Positions 1 to 6,189 of a stretch of 15,986 nt of DNA are shown here, piece after piece. This DNA comes from an uncultured Gammaproteobacteria bacterium (GTDB lineage Bacteria; Pseudomonadota; Gammaproteobacteria; Steroidobacterales; JABDMI01), in NCBI GenBank assembly GCA_938039225.1, contig CALHVH010000173.1:1-15986 (forward strand), read 5' to 3'. The position numbers were made by a program, and so were the translations under genes. The notes under the pieces are model-generated. The model was not told the DNA's origin, searched no databases, and saw nothing but the letters and a program-made list of their open reading frames with translations. How positions within the stretch are numbered: position 1 is the first letter of the stretch; each line of letters opens with the position of its first letter.

Positions 1-117
1 CTTAATTCATACCGTACCGCTAAAAAACAAAAACTGACCATTAGTGCTGACTGTCCTGCCTTAGCCGATCAGATCATGAAAAAATCTCTCTCAGATAACC
101 GAACTGGTGAATTTTGA
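1..117 (+). CDS. C-terminal end of an unidentified gene (partial)
   Basis: Frame 1 is open from the first base to a TGA at 115-117, giving 38 residues that end in DNRTGEF. The stretch has ordinary composition (Lys, Ala, Leu, Ser, Asp) and includes a plausible helix around ALADQIMKKSL. The protein continues to the left of the window. I do not recognise a family from this fragment. A 38-codon open frame at a window edge can occur by chance, so the call rests on codon usage and on the absence of any competing frame. No terminator hairpin is visible just after the stop. Confidence 0.5.
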   Translation, partial: LNSYRTAKKQKLTISADCPALADQIMKKSLSDNRTGEF

Positions 118-489
118 ACCGAAACTAAATGATTAATATCAAGTACTTAAAGAGCCGCTAATACTAATAAGGTATCTTGAATTAGGTGTGAGTTTTTAAT
201 TGACTTTATTGTCACTGAAAAATCATAAACAATGTGCATCCCTGCCTATACAGCAAAGACCTCGTGTTATTTGTTCTAGTTGTAATAATAGCCATAAGGT
301 ATTTAGAACCATTAAACAAGAGGCTAACAATGCCCATAATCCCCGGGATTCTCGGTTTCCTCGTTGTAGGCAATTCTTAACTGTTGAAAATTAGGTATAC
401 CCTTATACCAAATACAGGTATATCCCCCAAATTACTGGAAAGTAGAATTATACATTTACATGTCAATTTTTTTAAATCGGGGCAAAGTG
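118..489. other. Intergenic stretch of about 370 bases, no convincing gene
   Basis: Between the left-edge gene end and the lipoprotein start I see no supported gene. A TTG-initiated 64-codon frame at 200-394 has a Cys/Arg/Asn/His-rich random-looking product and no ribosome site, so it is left out. Visible structure: a perfect 13-base palindrome, AATCCC-c-GGGATT, at 338-350, and an inverted repeat GGTATA-ccct-TATACC at 394-409 with a third GGTATA at 417-422. The last two lie about 70-95 bases upstream of the lipoprotein start and could be operator-like. No good -35/-10 pair was found. Confidence 0.5.
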
Positions 490-1395
490 ATGTATTTCAA
501 AAGCAAAAATAAACAATTTCGCAATTTCGGACTCCTTATTTTATTAACACTTTTCTGTATTAGTGGCTGTAAAAAGGATGACCCAAAAGCCTCAATCACG
601 CCAGAGAAAGAGGTATCCGTAGCAGCCAGTGACCAAGCTAAGGCAGTGATGAAAAGCGCACAGCTGTGGCAGGGTGAGTCCGCAGGATTTCAAGCACAGG
701 AACATCTAGCCAATGACGATGTCAGCTTTCTGGTCCACTTAGGACGTGTACAAGCTGCTATAGGAAGAGCGAATAGTCACGACATAGAAGAAGGCATGAG
801 TAATCCGTTTACTCCGAGAGTATTAGATGGCTACTATAGGATTGATTCTTTTGTGACTGGAAAATCCAGTTCCAGCTTATCTTTACAACCCTTACTATCA
901 GAAATGGCGTCGCCCGAAATTTTTTCTATAATTGTTGATAAATCTTCGTCCGCACGAACACAACGTAATGAAACCAAGCTTAAATTTAGAAATTTGATTT
1001 TACGCGTGGATGCCATTGTGACTGAGCGCTTTCCTTCAACCAAGTCATCCGCACTCGCCATGTCAGCATTACATCGCCAAGCTGGCGAGTTATTAAGAAC
1101 TGGGTTGTCTGTTGATGGCCAGATTTTGAATGGTTCCCAATATCGAGATGCACTGCAACTTATGGAGGCCTCATTACGTTTACGTGTTAAAAAATTCAGT
1201 ACTTGTAGTCGTCATAAACAAGCAATGGATGAATTGAGTAACAATGGTCCATTAGGAGATTTGTTAGATCGCTTAATTATTCTTTCTGAGTCAGGTAAAG
1301 TGAGTGCTAATGCGGGTGATGTATTTAACGCTGCTCGAAAATTACAAGAACTAGGAACCAGCTTACCAAATGACGATGCTCAAATTTGTCCTTAA
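490..1395 (+). CDS. Lipoprotein of unknown function
   Basis: A 301-residue protein with a lipoprotein signal: basic n-region (MYFKSKNKQFR), hydrophobic core, and lipobox ISGC giving a lipidated Cys27 followed by Lys, so outer-membrane sorting is expected. An in-frame ATG 30 bases upstream (460) is possible. I prefer 490 because it gives a normal-length signal peptide and has a GGGG purine run about 7-10 bases ahead. The mature part looks mostly helical, with a Ser-rich patch near residues 126-131. It has only two cysteines (Cys239 and Cys300, the latter second from the end), which could form a disulfide. I recognise no domain family. The gene stands alone, convergent with the next one. Confidence 0.8.
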   Translation: MYFKSKNKQFRNFGLLILLTLFCISGCKKDDPKASITPEKEVSVAASDQAKAVMKSAQLWQGESAGFQAQEHLANDDVSFLVHLGRVQAAIGRANSHDIEEGMSNPFTPRVLDGYYRIDSFVTGKSSSSLSLQPLLSEMASPEIFSIIVDKSSSARTQRNETKLKFRNLILRVDAIVTERFPSTKSSALAMSALHRQAGELLRTGLSVDGQILNGSQYRDALQLMEASLRLRVKKFSTCSRHKQAMDELSNNGPLGDLLDRLIILSESGKVSANAGDVFNAARKLQELGTSLPNDDAQICP

Positions 1396-1417
1396 TTTAA
1401 TTTAAGATTTACACAAC

Positions 1418-1445
1418 GACAAGTAAGTTTATTAACTTACTTGTC
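1418..1445. terminator. Perfect 12-bp inverted repeat between convergent genes
   Basis: GACAAGTAAGTT pairs perfectly with AACTTACTTGTC around a TATT loop, 22 bases after the stop of the lipoprotein gene. It is symmetrical, so it can form in transcripts from either strand. No T-run follows directly on the + strand, so termination may depend on the second hairpin just downstream. A role in ending transcription between the convergent genes is inferred. Confidence 0.5.
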
Positions 1446-1452
1446 TGAGCAC

Positions 1453-1478
1453 TTTTTAAGTGTTTGTGTACTTAAAAA
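1453..1478. terminator. Second hairpin, T-run/A-run type
   Basis: TTTTTAAGT and ACTTAAAAA (9 bp each) are perfect reverse complements with an 8-base loop. It lies 12 bases after the stop of the 1491-1889 gene on the - strand and 7 bases after the first hairpin. The stem is AT-rich, hence weak. Together with the first hairpin it probably forms a two-part bidirectional terminator (inference). Confidence 0.4.
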
Positions 1479-1490
1479 TTTAGACCTTAA

Positions 1491-1889
1491 TCAATAACGA
1501 TAGCCACGTCGATAAGAGCGATGGCGATAACCTCGTCTGGAGTATCCGTTTCTGTATCCACGATTGTAGCGATTATGCCTATAGTACTTATTTCTATAAT
1601 ATCGCTTATGGTTTTTGTATCGATACCCACGATAATAATTATTGCGATGACCATAATGACCACGGTTATTGTACCTATAACCATGCCGATAGCTATTGTG
1701 ATAACGATTACGATTATTATAACGATGAGTTCTATGATGGACTTTTGTGACCTTTGGGATATAAGAATCACTTACGTGAACGGCATCTTGCTTACTAACA
1801 TCAGCTTGTTTGCTTTCATTAGCCGCTAAACTTGTGCTTAGGGTAAGCAAAAGCGCGGTAATAAAAATATTACGAGTAAGAATATTCAT
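1491..1889 (-). CDS. Secreted Tyr/Arg/His/Asn-rich low-complexity protein
   Basis: A 132-residue protein with a Sec signal peptide (hydrophobic stretch near residues 8-22, cleavage around SLA-AN), a short spacer rich in Ser/Lys/Asp/Gln, then about 82 residues built almost only from Tyr, Arg, Asn, His, Gly and some Lys. I count 21 Tyr and 23 Arg in that block, no acidic residues and almost no aliphatic ones. Units such as RGYRY, YNNR and RRGYR recur irregularly. I chose the ATG at 1889 because GGAG sits 6 bases ahead; an ATG 12 bases further upstream (1901) overlaps that site. The product is strongly basic and should be exported, where it might bind anionic envelope polymers, nucleic acid or metal. 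That function is a guess; I know no named family. Antisense and shifted frames here are shadows of the repeats. Confidence 0.75.
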   Translation of the reverse strand: MNILTRNIFITALLLTLSTSLAANESKQADVSKQDAVHVSDSYIPKVTKVHHRTHRYNNRNRYHNSYRHGYRYNNRGHYGHRNNYYRGYRYKNHKRYYRNKYYRHNRYNRGYRNGYSRRGYRHRSYRRGYRY

Positions 1890-1972
1890 GGTTGACTCCA
1901 TTGGTTTGCTTACCTAGATAGACCAGACGGGTCGTGTACTTATTACGTGTGGTTTACAAAACACATCGTTCA

Positions 1973-2002
1973 ATAGCCTTTATTAAAGGTTTTCATAGCC
2001 TT
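1973..2002. repeat. Direct repeat ATAGCCTT x2 with embedded palindrome, in a divergent promoter region
   Basis: ATAGCCTT occurs at 1973-1980 and 1995-2002, start-to-start distance 22 bases (about two helical turns). A perfect 13-base palindrome, CCTTTA-t-TAAAGG, at 1977-1989 overlaps the first copy. The block lies in the 202-base gap between the divergent genes starting at 1889 (-) and 2092 (+), so it could be a regulator site acting on either. A TATAAA at 2060-2065 may be a -10 element for the + gene, but no convincing -35 accompanies it. Confidence 0.3.
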
Positions 2003-2091
2003 AAGAATGCTTGTTACAATGATGACAGCGCTATCTATTTTGGTTATAGTCTACACTCTTATAAATTCCTACTTTAAGAAAGCTACTTCTC

Positions 2092-2622
2092 ATGAAAAAA
2101 CTACTCTCACTAATTATTCTCACAGTATCGCTTTCTCTCACAGCTGCAATGCCTAATACTTTTACCACGGGTCCTCAAATCAAAGACTTTGGTGCCAATG
2201 CCTTTGTTGATGTAGCGTTCCCAAAAGATCAAAGCTTTAAGGTGGCCTTTGATGTAGGCAAGCAAGGTGAAACGGATAAGGTGAATCGTAATTTTGATTC
2301 ATTAGCACGTTTTATTAATATGCACGTTAGAGCAGGGGTAAAGCCAGAGAATATTCGATTGGCCTTAGTGGTGCATGGCAAAGCGTCTTTGGATGTAATG
2401 AATAACGATTCATACGCAGAAAAATTTGACCTTGATAATCCAAATCATGATTTGATTAATGAACTGCTTAATAATCAAGTTGATATTTATTTGTGTGGTC
2501 AAAGTGCTGCCTATTACAAGGTAGCTCAAGAAGACTTACAAGAAGGTGTGCAAATGGCTCTTAGTGCGATGACAGCGCATGCCTTATTGCAACAACAAGG
2601 CTATACGCTAAATCCGTTTTAA
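2092..2622 (+). CDS. Exported DsrE/DsrF-like family protein
   Basis: A 176-residue protein with a Sec signal peptide (MKKLLSLIILTVSLSLTAA, cleavage near residue 19). The mature part matches the DsrE-like fold pattern: an early strand, VAFDVGKQGE; a helix leading to a loop before the LALVVHGKASL strand; and the conserved segment VDIYLCGQSAAYY carrying Cys135, followed by a helix and LSAMTAHALLQQQGY. In this family the single Cys after a beta strand is the site that carries sulfur in the Dsr/Tus relay proteins, but many exported members have no assigned function. The envelope location makes a cytoplasmic relay role unlikely. No sulfur-oxidation genes are nearby, so I give the family and not a pathway. 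The ribosome site is weak (AAGAAAG, about 9 bases ahead). Confidence 0.8.
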   Translation: MKKLLSLIILTVSLSLTAAMPNTFTTGPQIKDFGANAFVDVAFPKDQSFKVAFDVGKQGETDKVNRNFDSLARFINMHVRAGVKPENIRLALVVHGKASLDVMNNDSYAEKFDLDNPNHDLINELLNNQVDIYLCGQSAAYYKVAQEDLQEGVQMALSAMTAHALLQQQGYTLNPF

Positions 2623-2666
2623 ATAAAAACAGATCAACACTTAATTTATCCCTAAAGGCTATCTAC

Positions 2667-3458
2667 TTGAAAAAATTTAAATTTTTATTGCTACTGCTCA
2701 TTGCTGTATTGACGAGTGGAGTATCAGCTGCTGATTATTCTAATAACCGTTTAGTCCCCAAAGATGACTTACAAATAGCTAAAAATTTTATTGAGCAAAT
2801 TGCAGAACGAAATTTTTTAGGTATGAAAGAATACATGGTTCCACAAGCAGATAAGAATTTTACTAAAGAGACATTTGAAAAAATTATGGAGCATGTGCCT
2901 GAGAAGGAAGTGCTCTCGACTATCCTAGTGGGCTTTCATACTGAGAAAAACCTAGCGGGTGAGTGGAAAGGTAATTTTATACTTGAGAATGAATATGCGG
3001 ATTTCTGGATCGTCTATGAGGTTCTCTTAATTAGAAAGGATGATCAAAAAGCGAAAGTTGCTTACTTTACTTTTACAAAAAATGCTCAATCTCATGGCGA
3101 AATGAATAAATTTGTTTTTGGTGGGAAATCTTTATTTCACTATCTAGTATTATTTTCAGCAATATTAGTATTTTTGTTGGTTGTGATAACTGCAATTGTT
3201 TGCATAAGAACAAAAATGGAAAAACGTAAATGGCTTTGGATGATTTTTATTCTAAGTGCAATTGGTGTACTCAATTTTGATTGGAATTCGGGTACCTATC
3301 TCATTAAATTGACACATTTTCAATTTTTAGGTGCCGGATATTTACATCCACCAACAGTTATATCTGTTGGTTTCCCTTTAGGTGCCATTTTATTTTGGTT
3401 CAAAAAGAAAAAGATAGATAGAGACCAATTAATTACTGAAGAGTTAAATAATCAATGA
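2667..3458 (+). CDS. Signal-peptide membrane protein with three C-terminal TM segments, unknown function
   Basis: The start is a TTG with AAAGG 8 bases ahead; no ATG lies nearby and the TTG gives a clean signal peptide (MKKFKFLLLLLIAVLTSGVSA). Residues 33-140 form a soluble extracytoplasmic domain with mixed helix and strand (KNFIEQIAERNF, then strand-rich VYEVLLIRKDDQ and VAYFTFTK). This resembles small NTF2-like or DUF3887-like domains, though I cannot confirm that. Three hydrophobic segments follow at about 156-180, 188-204 and 228-246, with basic loops (RTKMEKRK; FKKKKIDRD). The stop overlaps the next start by four bases (ATGA), so translation of the GNAT gene is probably coupled to this one. 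Function unknown. Confidence 0.75.
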   Translation: MKKFKFLLLLLIAVLTSGVSAADYSNNRLVPKDDLQIAKNFIEQIAERNFLGMKEYMVPQADKNFTKETFEKIMEHVPEKEVLSTILVGFHTEKNLAGEWKGNFILENEYADFWIVYEVLLIRKDDQKAKVAYFTFTKNAQSHGEMNKFVFGGKSLFHYLVLFSAILVFLLVVITAIVCIRTKMEKRKWLWMIFILSAIGVLNFDWNSGTYLIKLTHFQFLGAGYLHPPTVISVGFPLGAILFWFKKKKIDRDQLITEELNNQ

Positions 3459-3964
3459 AACCAATCGTCCCTACACAACTAGAAACCGAACGTCTTATCT
3501 TGCGTCAGTTCAAAGAAGAAGACTGGATAGACCTACACGCCTACTATTCGGATGAAGCCGCTACCAAATACACTGTAGGCAAAGCCTTTACCGAAGGTGA
3601 AACTTGGCGAGCGATGGCTGGCATGATTGGTCATTGGCAAATTCGTGGCTTTGGTCCTTATGCGGTAGAAGAAAAAAACAGTGGGAAAGTTCTAGGCACA
3701 GTTGGTTTTTGGTATCCCAATGATTGGCCCAGTCCGGAAATTAAATGGGGCTTAGCACCAGCCTTTCAGGGCAAGGGGTTTGCCAGTGAAGCGGCACGAG
3801 CAGTACAAGCCGCAGGTAAACAATTTCTGCCAGACATATCGCTTATTAGTTTGATTCATCAGGGTAATCTAGCCTCGATTAGACTTGCTCAAGCCTTGGG
3901 TGCTACTTTTGAAAAAGAAATGGAATTCAAAGGCAGTATTGGGCATGTCTATCGACATCCTTGA
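3455..3964 (+). CDS. GNAT acetyltransferase, RimJ/RimL-like (paralogue A)
   Basis: A 169-residue GNAT-fold N-acetyltransferase of the Acetyltransf_3 (RimJ/RimL-like) group. The N-terminus has the usual TERLILRQF strand and a DWIDLHAYYSDE helix. The acetyl-CoA motif A is QGKGFA at 105-110 (Q-x-x-G-x-A) after the WGLAPAF strand, and IHQGNLASIRLAQALGA is the typical C-terminal motif (H-x-x-N-x-x-S). The family acetylates amino groups of proteins or small molecules; the acceptor here is unknown. The start overlaps the upstream stop (ATGA). A second copy, 169 residues and about 70 percent identical by eye in a gapless alignment (about 118 of 169), lies at 4528-5037. The 156 bases after this gene contain no gene but include a TATAAT at 4081. 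Confidence 0.9.
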   Translation: MKPIVPTQLETERLILRQFKEEDWIDLHAYYSDEAATKYTVGKAFTEGETWRAMAGMIGHWQIRGFGPYAVEEKNSGKVLGTVGFWYPNDWPSPEIKWGLAPAFQGKGFASEAARAVQAAGKQFLPDISLISLIHQGNLASIRLAQALGATFEKEMEFKGSIGHVYRHP

Positions 3965-4080
3965 ATTGGCATAAGATTGAGATGCATATATTCAGAGTGT
4001 AAATATTCTAACTATGATGTTTGTCGTTTGAATTCTATTTATCAGAAACTAATACAATAATGATCTGTCACAAATACGTA

Positions 4081-4086
4081 TATAAT
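4081..4086 (+). promoter_or_regulatory. Possible -10 element for the small lipoprotein gene
   Basis: An exact TATAAT in an AT-rich stretch, 35 bases before the start at 4121, gives a sensible position for a transcription start about 30 bases from the ATG. I find no good -35 sequence 16-18 bases upstream, so this is a weak prediction. Confidence 0.3.
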
Positions 4087-4120
4087 TAATTTAATTTTTT
4101 ACAATCTCAAAGGATAAGAC

Positions 4121-4471
4121 ATGAAGCACCTTCTACTTATTATTTCATTATTGCTTTTCACTGCTTGTACCACAACCTTACCTTTGGAAATGTCATCGAG
4201 TGAAATCCAACAATTAACTAATGAAGACAAGCTATCCTTAATTGATCAAACCTTAGTGATTACTAAAAAAGATAGTACAACTTTCGAAGCTAAGGTTCTA
4301 AGTGAAACCGATACTAGTTTAGTAACCAGTCAAGGTGAAATTTTTTATAAAGACATTCAAAAACTCAGTATAAAAAAAATCAGTAAAGGAAAAACGGCTG
4401 CAGCTGCAGGTGGTCTTTACCTAGGCGTAGGTCTAATAGGCGTATTTGTTATTGCTAATGCTATTGATTGA
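4121..4471 (+). CDS. Small lipoprotein with C-terminal Gly/Ala-rich membrane segment
   Basis: A 116-residue protein with AAAGGA 6 bases before the ATG. The lipobox is FTAC, lipidated Cys16, followed by Thr, so outer-membrane sorting is expected. Residues about 40-88 alternate hydrophobic and polar residues (TLVITKKDSTTFEAKVL, SLVTSQGEIFYKDIQKLSI), which suggests a small beta-barrel resembling Sm/SH3 folds (inference). Residues 92-113 form a Gly/Ala-rich hydrophobic segment. A lipid anchor plus a hydrophobic C-terminal helix in so short a protein is notable. It sits between two paralogous GNAT genes in the same direction. I know no assigned function. Confidence 0.75.
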   Translation: MKHLLLIISLLLFTACTTTLPLEMSSSEIQQLTNEDKLSLIDQTLVITKKDSTTFEAKVLSETDTSLVTSQGEIFYKDIQKLSIKKISKGKTAAAAGGLYLGVGLIGVFVIANAID

Positions 4472-4527
4472 ATAAAAAATCGTTTACATAGTCGTTTAGT
4501 GTTTATGGCTTTGTGGGTAATGTCACT

Positions 4528-5037
4528 ATGAAATTTCTGGCTCCAACTCAACTTGAAACCGAACGCCTCATCCTGCGACAGTTTAAAGAGGAAGATTGGA
4601 AAGACTTACATGCTTATTATTCCGATGAAGTCGCCACCAGATACACGGTAGGCAAAGCTTTCACTGAAGGTGAAACTTGGCGAGCTATGTGTAGCATGAT
4701 CGGCCATTGGCAAATTCGTGGTTATGGTCCTTACGCAGTAGAAGAAAAGGCCACAGCTAATGTAATGGGAAATATTGGTTTTTGGTACCCTATTGATTTT
4801 CCGAACCCAGAGATACTGTGGGGCCTAGCAGCTGAATTTCATGGCAAGGGATATGCAACTGAAGCGGTGAAAACCATACAAGTTGCTGCAAAGCAATATC
4901 TTCCTGATATAGACTTCGTAAGCTTTATACATCAAGACAATACTGCATCAATTAAGCTTGCTGGAAGAGTCGAGGCAGTTTTTGAGAAGGAAATTGAAAT
5001 GAAAGGCATTATGGTTAATGTCTATAAACATCCATAG
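4528..5037 (+). CDS. GNAT acetyltransferase, RimJ/RimL-like (paralogue B)
   Basis: A 169-residue GNAT of the same group as the gene at 3455. I chose ATG 4528, not the in-frame GTG at 4513, because it makes the N-terminus (MKFLAPTQLETERL) line up residue for residue with paralogue A and gives the same length. Residues 1-70 agree at about 61 of 70 positions, residues 71-169 at only about 57 of 99. The acetyl-CoA loop reads HGKGYA at 105-110, with His in place of the usual Gln/Arg first position; the two glycines are kept. The H-x-x-N-x-x-S motif is present (IHQDNTASIKLA). Acceptor unknown. The many synonymous differences in the conserved half point to an old duplication under selection. Confidence 0.88.
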   Translation: MKFLAPTQLETERLILRQFKEEDWKDLHAYYSDEVATRYTVGKAFTEGETWRAMCSMIGHWQIRGYGPYAVEEKATANVMGNIGFWYPIDFPNPEILWGLAAEFHGKGYATEAVKTIQVAAKQYLPDIDFVSFIHQDNTASIKLAGRVEAVFEKEIEMKGIMVNVYKHP

Positions 5038-5115
5038 ATTAAGCTCCCATTAAGTTTTGGCTTGTTATTCTACAATTCTAAAAATTATTACTACTCATTG
5101 TTTACGGATATTCAA

Positions 5116-6081
5116 ATGATTAAGAAGCTTATTTTTACCATCATTATTCTAATCTCAGGTTTCAATACCAGCCTGAGTGCCGAGCTAATAAAGAATCAAG
5201 TTTTAAAAATTGATAATCTAGATCGTACTTATGACTTATATATTCCAAGCAAGCCACTAACACGGCCATCACCACTTGTCGTGCTCTTACATGGGCACGG
5301 TGGTGACGCCAATACCATTACAGGACAAAATAGAAAATCATCACCTTATAAAGTTTGGCTGAGTATTGCCGAGCGTGAAGGTTGGATGCTTGTAATCCCA
5401 GATGGGGAAGTGGGTTCAGATAACAAACGCGGTTGGAATGATTGCCGAAGTAATGCCAGCACCAATCCTGATACTGATGATGTGAAGTTCATTAACGCAT
5501 TAGTTGATAGAGTTTCAATTAAATACCCAATTGATAAAAATCGTATTTATGCCCATGGAACATCCAATGGCGGCAATATGGTATTTCGTTTGGCCCTAGA
5601 AAGCAGTGAAAGATTTCGAGCGGTTGCAGCAATAGTGGCATCCATGCCTGAGCAATCAGAATGTACAAAGCCAAGGGCTCCTACTTCAGTTCTCATTATG
5701 AATGGAACCCGAGATCGAATCCTGCCTTATAGGGGCGGACAAGTCGCTAAGAAAAATACCCCAAATCAAGAACGCGGCACAGTTATTTCTACCAGTGATG
5801 CGATTCAGTATTGGGTGGACTTTAATCGAACTGCAAAACGTCCCAAAATAAAGGTTTTAAGCAATATTGATAGAAAAGACGGTAGTCGAGTTAAAGTTAA
5901 AACTTATTCTCGAGGAAGAGGGAATACCGAGGTGGTCCTTTATAAAGTAACTGGAGGCGGTCACACTGAACCCAGTCTTACTGAACATTATTCAGAGCTA
6001 TATAGCTTAATTGTAGGCCGACAAAATAAAGATATAGAAATGGTTGATGAAGTTTGGAATTTCTTTGAGAGAAATCAATAA
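5116..6081 (+). CDS. Secreted esterase, PHB depolymerase family (LpqC/Esterase_phd type)
   Basis: A 321-residue alpha/beta hydrolase with a Sec signal peptide (MIKKLIFTIIILISGFNTSLSA, cleavage after residue 22). The start at 5116 has GGA 7 bases ahead; an upstream TTG (5062) would add 18 residues and spoil the signal. Landmarks: oxyanion region LLHGHGGDA (57-65), conserved GWNDC (106-110), nucleophile elbow GTSNG with Ser150, acid Asp200 in NGTRDRILPY, and His283 in GGGHTEP. This is a complete triad in the order typical of the family that includes type-1 PHB depolymerases, feruloyl and acetylxylan esterases. No substrate-binding domain follows, so the substrate (polyester oligomer or acyl ester of a polysaccharide) stays open. 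It acts outside the cytoplasm. Confidence 0.88.
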   Translation: MIKKLIFTIIILISGFNTSLSAELIKNQVLKIDNLDRTYDLYIPSKPLTRPSPLVVLLHGHGGDANTITGQNRKSSPYKVWLSIAEREGWMLVIPDGEVGSDNKRGWNDCRSNASTNPDTDDVKFINALVDRVSIKYPIDKNRIYAHGTSNGGNMVFRLALESSERFRAVAAIVASMPEQSECTKPRAPTSVLIMNGTRDRILPYRGGQVAKKNTPNQERGTVISTSDAIQYWVDFNRTAKRPKIKVLSNIDRKDGSRVKVKTYSRGRGNTEVVLYKVTGGGHTEPSLTEHYSELYSLIVGRQNKDIEMVDEVWNFFERNQ

Positions 6082-6084
6082 GTT

Positions 6085-6101
6085 CTAGTACTAAGTGCTA
6101 G
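6085..6101. repeat. Imperfect 17-base palindrome in the gap before the GFA-like gene
   Basis: CTAGTACT-a-AGTGCTAG: 8-bp arms with a single mismatch around one central base, starting 4 bases after the esterase stop. No T-run follows, so an intrinsic terminator is unlikely. It may be an operator or an mRNA 3' end structure. A second, perfect palindrome GTATTA-t-TAATAC is at 6153-6165, 25 bases before the next start. Confidence 0.25.
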
Positions 6102-6189
6102 TTAAGTTTGTTATCTACCTAGAGAATAGTGATCAGCGAGTCACAACTTAAGGTATTATTAATACTTTAAATTCCAAGCAGATACTCTC

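Noticed and set aside
200..394. 64-codon open frame with TTG start
   Set aside because: The product is rich in Cys, Arg, Asn and His, has no domain-like pattern and no ribosome site; it looks like chance.
1487..1829. Very hydrophobic Ile/Val-rich frames on both strands over the Tyr/Arg-rich gene
   Set aside because: They arise from the repeated ATT/ATA/GTT pattern of the real gene read in other frames. They lack proper starts, while the real gene has a GGAG site and a signal peptide.
3455..5037. Recent duplication or gene conversion between the two GNAT genes
   Set aside because: The conserved N-terminal half differs at many third codon positions, so the DNA is old and the likeness is kept at protein level.
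5062..5115. Upstream TTG start for the esterase
   Set aside because: It adds 18 polar and aromatic residues before a perfect signal peptide. The ATG at 5116 has a GGA site at good distance.
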